Source: JAJEEA01 sp965116765 (GTDB lineage Bacteria > Acidobacteriota > Vicinamibacteria > Vicinamibacterales > UBA8438). From it: a stretch of 64,000 nucleotides of DNA. The notes below the pieces were generated by a model. The model made no database searches. It had not been told where the DNA came from and saw only the letters and a program-made list of their open reading frames with translations. Below are positions 1-8,199 of this stretch, piece by piece (the first letter of the stretch is position 1; every line of letters begins with the position of its first letter). Made by a program: the position numbers and the translations under genes. The DNA is taken from contig OZ220718.1 in assembly GCA_965116765.1 (NCBI GenBank), positions 3,162,001 through 3,226,000 on the forward strand. The letters are read 5' to 3'.

Positions 1-1
1 G

Positions 2-889
2 CAAGGCAGGACCGATCTCATCGAAGACACACCGGACGGCCGCAGCGAGGTCGCGCACGGCGGCATCACCGAGCTGAACCGGTACTTCGTCGACTACGTC
101 AACTTCGGCGGCTATCCGGAAGCGGCGCTTTCGAGCACCGTACGCGCCGACCCCGGCCGCTACATCGGCGCCGACATCGTCGAGAAGGTCCTGCTGCGCG
201 ACCTCCCGAGCCTGTACGGCATCCAGGACGTCCAGGAGTTGAACGCCCTGTTCATGACGCTCGCCTACAACACCGCCGAGGAGGTGTCTCTGGAGACGCT
301 GTCGCGGGGTTCGGGCGTGACCAAGCCGACCCTCAAGCGCTACCTGGAATATCTGGAGGCAGCGTTCCTGGTCAAGGTCGTCCGACGCATCGACCACACC
401 GCTCGCCGGTTCAAGCGGGCCACCCGCTTCAAGGTCTACGTCACCACCCCCGCGCTACGCTGCGGCCTCTTCGGTCCCGTCACCGCGGACGATGCGGCGA
501 TGGGCCCCCTGGCCGAGACGGCCGTCTTCGCCCAGTGGTTCCACGCCGGCGTCGACCTCCACTACGCGCGCTGGCGGACGGGGCGGACGGAAGGCGAGGT
601 GGACATCGTCCACCTCGACAGGAGGCAGGCGCCGCGCTGGTGCCTCGATGTCAAGTGGTCCGACAGGCCGGCGCGAAGTCCGGCAGAGCTCACGAGCCTC
701 GCGGACTTCTCGAGCCGTCACCCCGACGCCGCGGTGCTCGTCACGACCAGAACACGGGAACGGTTCGTGCCGCGGTGGCCGGGCTCCGGGCCGCTGCACG
801 CGATACCGACCAGCGTCTACTGCTACGTGGCCGGGCGGAGTGTGATCGAGGATCCTTCCTTGGCGCCATTCTGGATGGTCAGCGACTGA
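2..889 (+). CDS. AAA/DUF4143-family ATPase, C-terminal part (5' end outside window)
   Basis: The frame is open from base 2 with no start codon in view, so the N-terminal P-loop half lies to the left of the window. The visible 295 residues match the C-terminal half of the AAA_14/DUF4143 ATPases: a helical lid (LNRYFVDYVNFGGYPEA, then DIVEKVLLRDLPSLYGI), a winged-helix stretch (SGVTKPTLKRYLEYLEAAFLV), and the terminal nuclease-like fold with GEVDIVHL and a conserved lysine (CLDVKWSD). The DIV...K pair resembles the PD-(D/E)XK core seen in this family. The role of these ATPases is poorly known. The last 11 bases overlap the convergent HicB gene. The same family occurs intact at 56471-57619. Confidence 0.85.
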   Translation, partial: QGRTDLIEDTPDGRSEVAHGGITELNRYFVDYVNFGGYPEAALSSTVRADPGRYIGADIVEKVLLRDLPSLYGIQDVQELNALFMTLAYNTAEEVSLETLSRGSGVTKPTLKRYLEYLEAAFLVKVVRRIDHTARRFKRATRFKVYVTTPALRCGLFGPVTADDAAMGPLAETAVFAQWFHAGVDLHYARWRTGRTEGEVDIVHLDRRQAPRWCLDVKWSDRPARSPAELTSLADFSSRHPDAAVLVTTRTRERFVPRWPGSGPLHAIPTSVYCYVAGRSVIEDPSLAPFWMVSD

Positions 890-1151
890 TTGGCGCTGTA
901 TTCGGGACGGTCCCCTGCGCCAGCACCAGCCGTTCGCCCCTGGGCTCCGGCACGGGGTCTCCGAACTCCCCGGCCGTGTCGATCCAGAGCGCCATCGCCC
1001 GATTGACGTGGGCGAGGGCCGCCTGCTGCGTGTCGCCGTGCGCCATGCACCCGGGAAGCTCGGGCACTTCCGCGACGAAGACCCCGTCGATCCGGCTCCA
1101 GTAGAGGACAATCCCGTACTTGAAGGTCAACGCCGCGATGGTACCGGACAC
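879..1151 (-). CDS. HicB-family antitoxin-like protein, orphan
   Basis: A 90-residue protein with the HicB partial RNase-H-like fold: a beta hairpin (YGIVLYWSRIDGVFVAEVPEL), the family signature PGCMAHGDT, then a helix (QQAALAHVNRAMALWI) and a short tail. HicB proteins usually bind and repress a HicA RNase toxin. No HicA gene is present on either side; the neighbours are an ATPase and a PSD1-type gene, so it is either an orphan antitoxin or a HicB-like protein with another job. Its 3' end overlaps the convergent ATPase by 11 bases. A second HicB lies at 53443-53748. Confidence 0.8.
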   Translation of the reverse strand: MSGTIAALTFKYGIVLYWSRIDGVFVAEVPELPGCMAHGDTQQAALAHVNRAMALWIDTAGEFGDPVPEPRGERLVLAQGTVPNTAPISR

Positions 1152-1228
1152 ACCCCCGGCAAAGCCCCAATAAAGGCTTGCAACTGGCCGGCCGTCGCCC
1201 TACCATGCGTTTCTGAGAGGATGCCCAC

Positions 1229-4200
1229 ATGAAGATGACCGTACCTCGCCTTCTGATTCCGTTGGCCGTCGTCGCGGTGGTGTTCGGCGGGTCTCCGGCA
1301 GCCGCCCAGGAGCCCGCGCACGAGCTCGAGTACAACCGGGACGTGCTGCAGCCGGTGCTGGCCCAGACGTGCCTCATGTGCCACGGCGAGCGGCTGCAGC
1401 AGGCCGATCTGCGGCTCGACACCGACGCGTTCCTCGACCGGCTCGTCGTGCCCGGCGACGCCGAGGCGAGCCCGCTGTTCCAGCGGCTGACCACCGGCGA
1501 CCAGGTGATGAAGATGCCGCCGGTCTCGTCCGGCCGGGCGCTCACCGACGAGCAGATCGACCTCGTGCGCCGGTGGATCGACGGCGGCGCCGCCTGGGGC
1601 GCCGAGCTGGCCGAGGCCGACGCGCCGGTCCTGCCCGAGCGCGTCGTCGACTTCGCCCGCGAGGTGCGGCCCATCCTGTCGCAGAACTGCTTCACGTGCC
1701 ACGGGCCCGACGAGGCGGGCCGCCAGCGCGGGCTGCGGCTCGACGTCGCCGAGGGGCCGTTCGCCGACCGCGGCGAGTTCGGGGGACCGGTGATCATCCC
1801 CGGCAACGCCGACGAGAGCCTGCTCATCCACCGCGTGGGCGCCGACGACGCGCGGGTGCGCATGCCCTACCGGCTGGGCCTGAACACCCCGGTCATGCCC
1901 GGCACCGACGAGGACGCGCTGAGCGCCGACGAGATCGACACCCTGCGGCTCTGGATCGACCAGGGCGCCGAGTGGGCGTCGCACTGGGCGTTCAGCCCGC
2001 CCGAGCGGCCGGCGGTGCCCCCGGTGGCCGACGCCGAGTGGCCGCGCAACCCCGTCGACAACTTCGTGCTCGCGGGCCTCGAGGCCGACGGGCTGGGGCC
2101 GGCCGACGAGGCCGACCGGGTGACGCTGCTGCGCCGGGCGAGCCTCGACATCACGGGCCTGCCGCCCCTCGAGTCCGACGTCGCCGCGTTCCTCAACGAC
2201 GACTCGCCCGACGCCTACGAGAACGCCGTCGACCGGCTGCTCGGCTCGACCGGCTACGGCGAGCGCATGGCCGTCGAGTGGCTCAACGCGGCCCGCTACG
2301 CCGACTCGAGCGGCTACCAGACCGACGCCGAGCGGTCGATGTGGCGCTACCGCGACTGGGTCATCGACGCGTTCAACGCCAACATGCCGTTCGACCAGTT
2401 CACCATCGAGCAGCTGGCGGGCGACCTCATGCCCGAGGCGACCCTCGACCAGCGCATCGCCACCGCCTTCAACCGCAACCACAGCCAGAACGGCGAGGGC
2501 GGCATCATCCCCGAGGAGTTCCTCGTCGAGAACGTGGTCGACCGGGTGTCGACGACGGGCACGGTGTGGATGGGGCTGACCCTGGGGTGCGCCCGCTGCC
2601 ACGACCACAAGTTCGACCCCGTCTCGCAGCGCGAGTTCTACGAGATCTTCGCCTACTTCAACAACGTGCCCGAGCGGGGCAAGGCGTTCAAGTACGGCAA
2701 CTCGCCGCCCATGATCACCGCCCCCACCGACGACCAGTTCGCCGAGCTGGGCTGGCTCGACCTCGAGGTCGACGAGGCGCGCGAGACGTTCGCCGAGCTC
2801 GAGGACGGCGCGGCCGAGGCCCAGCACGCGTGGGAGGCCACGCTCGCCGACGCGGGCCGCGTCGACTGGGTGCTGCGCGACAAGCTGCTCGTGCACTACC
2901 CGCTCGACGGCGACTTCAACGGCGTCTACACGTCCGAGCCGGTCTACGTCTCGCCGAACGTGACGTCGGGGCTGCGGGGCGTGTCCGAGCCGCAGCTGGT
3001 CGAGTTCCCGGTGAACGTCAGGCTCGTCGACGGCTCGCCGCGCTTCGTGCCCGGCAAGGTCGGCGAGGCGCACGGCTTCGACGGCGAGCGGTTCATCGAC
3101 GCCGGCGACATCGCCAACTTCACCTACGACGACCCGTTCACGCTGTCGGCGTGGGTCCACTCCACCGCCCCCGACGGGGTCATCGTCTCGCGGGCGCTGG
3201 CCGACGACCAGGGCGAGCGGGGCTGGGGGCTGTACCTCATCGACGGCAAGGTGCGCATCAACCTGTCGCAGCGCTGGGCCGACGACGGGGTGCGGGTCGA
3301 GACCGTCGACGACCTGCCCCTGAACGAGTGGCAGCACGTGACGGTGACCTACACCGGCAAGCGGGTCCCCGACAGCTTCCGCATCTACGTCAACGGCGAG
3401 GAGCAGGAGGTGGCCCACCTGCTCGACGGCATCAACAACCCGATGCGGGCGCGCGACGAGCCGCTGCGCATCGGGGCCAGCGGCCCGCCCCCCGAGGGCT
3501 CCGGCGGCACCGACACCGGTAGCGGCACCGAGTCGCGGCCGCGGTTCCGGGGCTGGATCGACGACGTCCGCATCTACACCGAGGCCCTCACGCCCGAGCA
3601 GGCGGCGGTGGTGGCGACGGCCGAGACGCTGCCCGACATCGCGCGCATCGCCCCCGCCGACCGGACGCCGGGGCAGGCCGAGAAGATCCGCCTCGCCTAC
3701 CTCGACCAGTACGCCGACGCCGAGGTGCAGGACGCGTGGCGCCACCTCAACGACCTCGAAGACCAGCGGGCCGAGATGTGGGACAGCTTCCCCACGGTCA
3801 TGGTCATGGACGAGATGGACCCGCCGCGCGAGACGTTCCAGCTCATTCGCGGCGCCTACGACGTGCCCGGCGAGCGGGTGACGCCGAACGTGCCGGCCAT
3901 CCTGCCGCCGCTCCCCGAGGGGGCCGACGCCAACCGGCTCGGCTTCGCCGAGTGGCTCGTCCAGCCCGATCACCCGCTGACCGCCCGGGTCACCGTGAAC
4001 CGGTTCTGGCAGATGCTCTTCGGCACCGGCATCGTCAAGACGAGCGAGAACTTCGGCCTGCAGGGCGACTTCCCCAGCCACCCCGAGCTGCTCGACTGGC
4101 TCGCCACCGAGTTCGTCGACTCGGGCTGGGACGTGAAGGAGCTCATGCGGACCATCGTCACCAGCGCCACCTACCGCCAGGACTCGGCCATGACGCCGGA

Positions 4201-4868
4201 GTCCTACGAGGCCGACCCCGAGAACCGGCGGCTGGCGCGGGGGCCGCGCATGCGGCTGCCGGCCCAGTTCATCCGCGACCAGGCCCTGGCCGTGTCCGGC
4301 CTCCTCGTCCCCGGCATCGGCGGGCCGTCGGTCAAGCCCTACCAGCCCGAGGGCCTGTGGGAGGCGGGGGCCAGCCAGACCTACATCCAGTCGCGAGGGC
4401 GACGACCTCTTCCGGCGCAGCCTCTACACCTACTGGAAGCGCACCCTCGCCCCGCCGTCGATGCTCGCGTTCGACTCGCCGACGCGCGAGACGTGCATCG
4501 TGCGGACCGACCGGACGAACACGCCGCTCCAGGCCCTCAACCTGATGAACGACGTGACCTACGTCGAGGCGGCGCGGCACCTCGCCCAGCGCATGATTCA
4601 CGAGGGCGGCGAGGCGCCGGAAGACAAGATCGCCTACGCCTACCGCCTCGCCACCCAGCACCGCCCGCCGTCCGACCACGAGGCGGTGCTGACCGGCAGC
4701 TTCAACGACTACCTCGACCGCTACCGGGCCGACCGCCGGGCCGCCCTCGAGCTCGTCAACGTGGGCGACACCCCGCGCGACGAGACCCTCGACATCGCCG
4801 AGCTGGCCTCGTACACGATGGTCGCCAGCATGATCATGAACCTCGACCGCACCATCACGAAGGACTGA
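1229..4868 (+). CDS. PSD1-type c-type cytochrome / DUF1549-LamG-DUF1553 protein, frameshifted
   Basis: Starts with a Sec signal peptide (about residues 1-26, ending AAAQ). Two heme-binding CxxCH motifs follow: CLMCH near residue 48 and CFTCH near residue 154. DUF1549 begins about residue 262; LGCARCHDHKFDP near 450 gives a further CxxCH. A LamG-like jelly-roll (about 560-790, WVHSTAP...GWIDDVRIYTEAL) precedes DUF1553 (from about 920). The frame breaks near 4391-4396; the rest of DUF1553 (GDDLFRRSLYTYWKR to TITKD) continues one frame over to the stop at 4866-4868. Without the break the product would be about 1213 residues. These proteins are secreted or periplasmic and occur with a DUF1501 protein, as here (2-base gap). 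Their substrate is unknown; links to polysaccharide breakdown in Planctomycetota and Acidobacteriota are suggestions only. Confidence 0.88.
4391..4396 (+). other. Frameshift site in the PSD1 gene
   Basis: Codons read TAC-ATC-CAG-TCG in the upstream frame, then the conserved family sequence resumes one base later as GAG-GGC-GAC-GAC-CTC. Adding one CG unit to the local TCGCGAG would restore one frame through the site, so loss of a CG dinucleotide (or a base-calling error in a GC-rich stretch) explains it. Without the repair, the frame runs 156 nonsense codons and then fuses in phase with the downstream DUF1501 gene. Confidence 0.8.
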
Positions 4869-4870
4869 CC

Positions 4871-6313
4871 ATGGCACTCCTAACCGAACTGCAGAAGTTG
4901 CAGACCCGGCGGCGGTTTCTCGAGCTCGCGGGCTCCGGCATCGGTTCGGCGGCCCTGGCGACCCTGTTCAGCGAGGACCTGATCGCCCAGGCCCCGGTCG
5001 ACGGCGGCGGGCTGCCGGGGCTGCCCCACTTCGCCCCGAAGGCCAAGCGCATCATCTACCTGTTCCAGGGCGGCGCCCCGTCGCAGCACGACCTGTGGGA
5101 GTACAAGCCGCAGCTCGCCAACCTGCGCGGCACCGACCTGCCCGACTCGGTCCGGCAGGGGCAGCGCCTGACCCCGATGACCGCGAGCCAGGCCGGCTTC
5201 CCGGTCGTGCCGTCGACGTTCGAGTTCAAGCAGCACGGGCAGTCGGGGGCGTGGATCAGCGAGCTGATGCCCCACACCGCCAAGATCGCCGACGAGCTGT
5301 GCTTCATCAAGACCATGCACACCGAGGCGATCAACCACGACCCCGGGGTGACGTTCTTCCAGACCGGGGCCCAGCTCGCGGGGCGTCCCAGCGTGGGGGC
5401 GTGGCTGTCCTACGGGCTCGGCAGCATGAACCAGGACATGCCGACCTTCGTCGCCATGGTCACCAACCGCGGCGGCAACCCCATCTACGACCGGCTGTGG
5501 GGCAGCGGGTTCCTGCCGTCCGAGTACCAGGGCGTCAAGTTCCTCTCGACCGGCGACCCCGTCCTCTACCTGTCGAACCCGCCGGGGGTCGACCGCGGCC
5601 TCAGGCGCCGCTTCCTCGACGACCTCGGCAAGCTGAACCGGCTCGACGGCGAGGCGTTCGGCGACCCCGAGACCACCACCCGCATCTCGCAGTACGAGAT
5701 GGCCTACCGCATGCAGGCCTCGGTGCCCGAGCTCACCGACCTGTCGAGCGAGCCCGACAGCGTCTTCGAGCGCTACGGCGAGGACTCGCGCACGCCGGGC
5801 ACCTTCGCCGCCAACTGCCTGCTCGCGCGGCGGCTGGCCGAGCGCGACGTGCGCTTCGTGCAGGTCTTCCACCGCGGCTGGGACCACCACACCCAGCTCC
5901 CGCGGCGCATCCAGGCCCAGGCCAAGGACGTCGACCAGCCGCAGGCGGCGCTCGTGTCCGAGCTGAAGGAGCGCGGCATGCTCGACGACACCCTGGTCAT
6001 CTGGGGCGGCGAGTTCGGCCGCACCATCTTCTGCCAGGGCCGGCTGACCGAGGAGACCTACGGGCGCGACCACCATCCGCGGTCGTTCACCATCTGGATG
6101 GCCGGCGGCGGCGTCAAGCCCGGCACCGTCTACGGCGAGACCGACGACTTCGCATTCAACATCGTCAAGGACCCGGTGCACATCCACGACCTGCACGCGA
6201 CGATGCTGCACCTCGCGGGCATCGACCACACGCGGCTCACCTACCAGTTCCAGGGCCGCGACTTCCGCCTCACCGACGTGCACGGCGAGATCGTCAACGG
6301 GATTCTCGCCTGA
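4871..6313 (+). CDS. DUF1501 family secreted protein
   Basis: 480 residues starting two bases after the PSD1 stop, indicating a two-gene operon. The N-terminus has a twin-arginine-like signal (TRRRFLELAGSGIGSAALA). Family landmarks are YLFQGGAPSQHDLWEYKP, HTEAINHDPG, VFHRGWDHH, WGGEFGRT and GRDHHPRSF. DUF1501 belongs to the alkaline phosphatase/sulfatase-like superfamily, but no DUF1501 activity is firmly established. The start is the ATG at 4871; the open frame continuing upstream is an artefact of the frameshift in the preceding gene. Exported by Tat and probably periplasmic. Confidence 0.92.
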   Translation: MALLTELQKLQTRRRFLELAGSGIGSAALATLFSEDLIAQAPVDGGGLPGLPHFAPKAKRIIYLFQGGAPSQHDLWEYKPQLANLRGTDLPDSVRQGQRLTPMTASQAGFPVVPSTFEFKQHGQSGAWISELMPHTAKIADELCFIKTMHTEAINHDPGVTFFQTGAQLAGRPSVGAWLSYGLGSMNQDMPTFVAMVTNRGGNPIYDRLWGSGFLPSEYQGVKFLSTGDPVLYLSNPPGVDRGLRRRFLDDLGKLNRLDGEAFGDPETTTRISQYEMAYRMQASVPELTDLSSEPDSVFERYGEDSRTPGTFAANCLLARRLAERDVRFVQVFHRGWDHHTQLPRRIQAQAKDVDQPQAALVSELKERGMLDDTLVIWGGEFGRTIFCQGRLTEETYGRDHHPRSFTIWMAGGGVKPGTVYGETDDFAFNIVKDPVHIHDLHATMLHLAGIDHTRLTYQFQGRDFRLTDVHGEIVNGILA

Positions 6314-6367
6314 CGCACGGCGGACACGGCTCGGCCCGGCGCACCAGGCGCCGGCACCCAACGACCG

Positions 6368-6399
6368 GCCGCGACGACGCCACCCGGCGTCGTCGCGGC
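6368..6399 (+). terminator. Strong hairpin downstream of the PSD1-DUF1501 operon
   Basis: A perfect 14-bp stem (arms 6368-6381 and 6386-6399) closes on a four-base ACCC loop 55 bases after the DUF1501 stop. It is followed by GTCGGCTGTGTTT, a short T-rich stretch rather than a clean U-tract. It is probably a transcription terminator or 3' stabiliser for the operon. Confidence 0.6.
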
Positions 6400-6466
6400 G
6401 TCGGCTGTGTTTCGAACGAAGACTCCAGTCACGCCCCGCCCATGAGCGCCCATGGAGACGGAACGC

Positions 6467-7111
6467 TCACCATTCCTTCGGCTTCTGGATGGAACCGCCA
6501 GAATCGTCATGTAGCCGGAGTGGCAACTGCGCGACCCGCAGCAACTCCATGGGTAGTGTCTTGTGTTTGTGGGCCGCTTGCCGGAGCTCCAGAGCGGCAC
6601 CGCGTTTCGCGTCGCGTGCGGGTACGTAGACGGTCGTCCTGATCGCCGGAAAGCGGTCCCGAACCATCCGGATTGCTGGCACCAGGTCGGAGTCCCCACT
6701 CACCAGCACTTGGCGCTCGCATACTCCGCGATACGCGTCGTCCAGCATGTGGAGAGCGATATTCACGTCCGTGCGCTTCTCCTCGGGAACCGTGAAGACG
6801 CGCCCCTTACCAGAGGAGCGCGTGCAGCCGAAGCACCCGCAAGTGACCTGCTTCTGTTTGAAGCGGCCGAGAACCGTCTCGACGAGTGGCAGAGTCGCCA
6901 AGGCCCTCAGCAATGCCTCCTGGCGGACCCGCCGCGAACCAGGCTCGACGATTGCGGTGAAGTACTTGATCGATCGAATATCGTCGTTCGGTCGCAGGAG
7001 CGTGAAGAAACGCTGCAGGTCCAGCCACTTGCACGCAGTGTTCTTGAGAACTCCGTAGTAGAGGTTGAATCCATCCACGTAGATGACAGACCGTGCGGTA
7101 CGAGAACGCAT
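6467..7111 (-). CDS. NYN-domain (PIN-like) putative RNase
   Basis: 214 residues from the preferred ATG at 7111. The NYN/LabA signature VIYVDGFNLYYGVL at the N-terminus gives the first acidic residue, EKRTDVNIALHMLDDAY the middle Asp, and LVSGDSDLVPAIRMVRD the last acidic pair, the usual metal-binding set of this PIN-like nuclease fold. Four cysteines in CGCFGC plus TRSSGKG form a possible small zinc site typical of one NYN branch. A longer start at 7132 falls inside the loop of an intrinsic terminator (7116-7143), so the inner ATG is favoured. Base composition is less GC-rich than the neighbours, consistent with acquisition. The RNA substrate is unknown. Confidence 0.82.
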   Translation of the reverse strand: MRSRTARSVIYVDGFNLYYGVLKNTACKWLDLQRFFTLLRPNDDIRSIKYFTAIVEPGSRRVRQEALLRALATLPLVETVLGRFKQKQVTCGCFGCTRSSGKGRVFTVPEEKRTDVNIALHMLDDAYRGVCERQVLVSGDSDLVPAIRMVRDRFPAIRTTVYVPARDAKRGAALELRQAAHKHKTLPMELLRVAQLPLRLHDDSGGSIQKPKEW

Positions 7112-7115
7112 GTAC

Positions 7116-7143
7116 AAAAAAAGGGCGGCCATGTAAGCCGCCC
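7116..7143 (-). terminator. Intrinsic terminator or attenuator just upstream of the NYN gene
   Basis: Read on the minus strand: GGGCGGC, a 7-base loop, GCCGCCC, then seven T residues (arms 7137-7143 and 7123-7129, T-tract 7122-7116). It ends five bases before the preferred NYN start at 7111, so it either ends an upstream minus-strand transcript or attenuates the NYN message. Confidence 0.75.
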
Positions 7144-7308
7144 AACCGGCTGTGCCGGGGAGTCGTACTGGAGCCAGCGTACTTCAAGCCGGAACGGCCG
7201 TCAAGACCACGCACGCGCCGGCTGGCCAAGAAGACCCGCGGCCGCAAGAACGCTATCCGCGGTCGTTTGCCAACTGTCCGGCCGGCGGCCAACTCGGGGA
7301 AGACGCCG

Positions 7309-7563
7309 TCATGGCTCGCGGCCATTGAACCGATGAACCGGGTAGATGTTGATGACCCCGGTTCCGGATCCGTGACCGATTCCGGAAACCGTGACGCTGT
7401 CGCGCCTCGACAGGCTCCGCAGATGCTCGAGCAGCTCCGGCTTGACGGGGAGATCGAGATACGCTCGCAGGGCCGGACCCGGTGAGCGCTCCAGACGCAA
7501 CGCCAGGGCGTTCACCGAAGAGTCCGCACCCGTTCCCGCCGGCCAGTAGCGGTATATCTCCAC
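7309..7563 (-). CDS. Small hypothetical protein
   Basis: An 84-residue frame with a GTG start, soluble, no recognised domain; the middle reads as amphipathic helix (LDLPVKPELLEHLRSLSRR) and the end as strand (DSVTVSGIGHGSGTGVINIY). The only support is plausible residue composition and the good minus-strand terminator 165 bases downstream at 7116-7143. It overlaps the upstream part of the plus-strand HTH frame, so at most one of the overlapping ends is right. Confidence 0.3.
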   Translation of the reverse strand: MEIYRYWPAGTGADSSVNALALRLERSPGPALRAYLDLPVKPELLEHLRSLSRRDSVTVSGIGHGSGTGVINIYPVHRFNGREP

Positions 7564-8012
7564 GAGGCGCCCGCTGCCTTCGGACGCGCAACACGACGGC
7601 GTTCCGGGCCGCGCGGGACGCCGGGCTGCCGGGAAACGCCATCCGCCACCTGCTCGAAGGCCGCGACTCGCGAATCAGCCGGCTGGCGGAGATCTGCGAC
7701 GCGCTGGGGCTCGAGCTCTACGTCGGAAGGCCCCGCGCCCACCCCGGCGGCGCGTCGGCCGTCAGGGAGTCGGCGCCCGTCTACGGGACCGGCGACCGAG
7801 CGCCGGACCGGTCCGGCGGCGCCGCCCGCCACGAACCGCGGCGCTCCCGCCACCCCGGCAACACCGACCGCGACTGGTTCGAGCGTGCGCTCGAGCCGCT
7901 GCGCGAGGAGTACCGGGTCATGGACAGCGACGGACGCGCGTCGATGCTCGTGCGCCTCGTGTCCGCGTTCCTGGAAGTCGGAACCCCGCGCGACCGAGGC
8001 GGGGGGATGTGA
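7482..8012 (+). CDS. Helix-turn-helix DNA-binding protein, doubtful N-terminus
   Basis: The convincing part starts near base 7600: AARDAGLPGNAIRHLLEGRDSRISRLAEICDALGLELYVG is a phage-repressor-type (XRE-like) HTH with a trailing strand. A linker follows, then a helical C-terminus (DWFERALEPLREEYRVMD, MLVRLVSAFLEVG). The first 40 residues from the GTG at 7482 are Pro/Ser/Arg-rich and unlike a folded domain, and no ATG or GTG lies nearer the HTH in this frame. The true 5' end may be frameshifted or lost. Likely a small transcriptional regulator; target unknown. Confidence 0.6.
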   Translation: MSAPDATPGRSPKSPHPFPPASSGISPRGARCLRTRNTTAFRAARDAGLPGNAIRHLLEGRDSRISRLAEICDALGLELYVGRPRAHPGGASAVRESAPVYGTGDRAPDRSGGAARHEPRRSRHPGNTDRDWFERALEPLREEYRVMDSDGRASMLVRLVSAFLEVGTPRDRGGGM

Positions 8013-8199
8013 AGCCGTCGCGGGTGCACGCGGGGGGCGTCAGCGATCCTCTTCGCGCAACCGTTCCTGGGGCGCGCGGCCTACGTTGAGGAGTTCGAGA
8101 TCCTCGAGCATGGTCGTCTCGGGGCCCATCGGCCATGGGCGAAGACAACGCCGACCGTTGCCTCGAGCCCGCGCCGCGTACAGGGGCCGCGCCGGACCG

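Noticed and set aside
1127..4081. Very long minus-strand frame opposite the PSD1 gene
   Set aside because: Composition is a mirror of the codon-biased plus strand; no family motifs. Similar antisense frames throughout the window are also shadows.
1229..6313. One 1694-residue open frame across both the PSD1 and DUF1501 genes
   Set aside because: It arises from the frameshift near 4391; 156 codons in the middle are off-frame nonsense, while the true continuation is in another frame.
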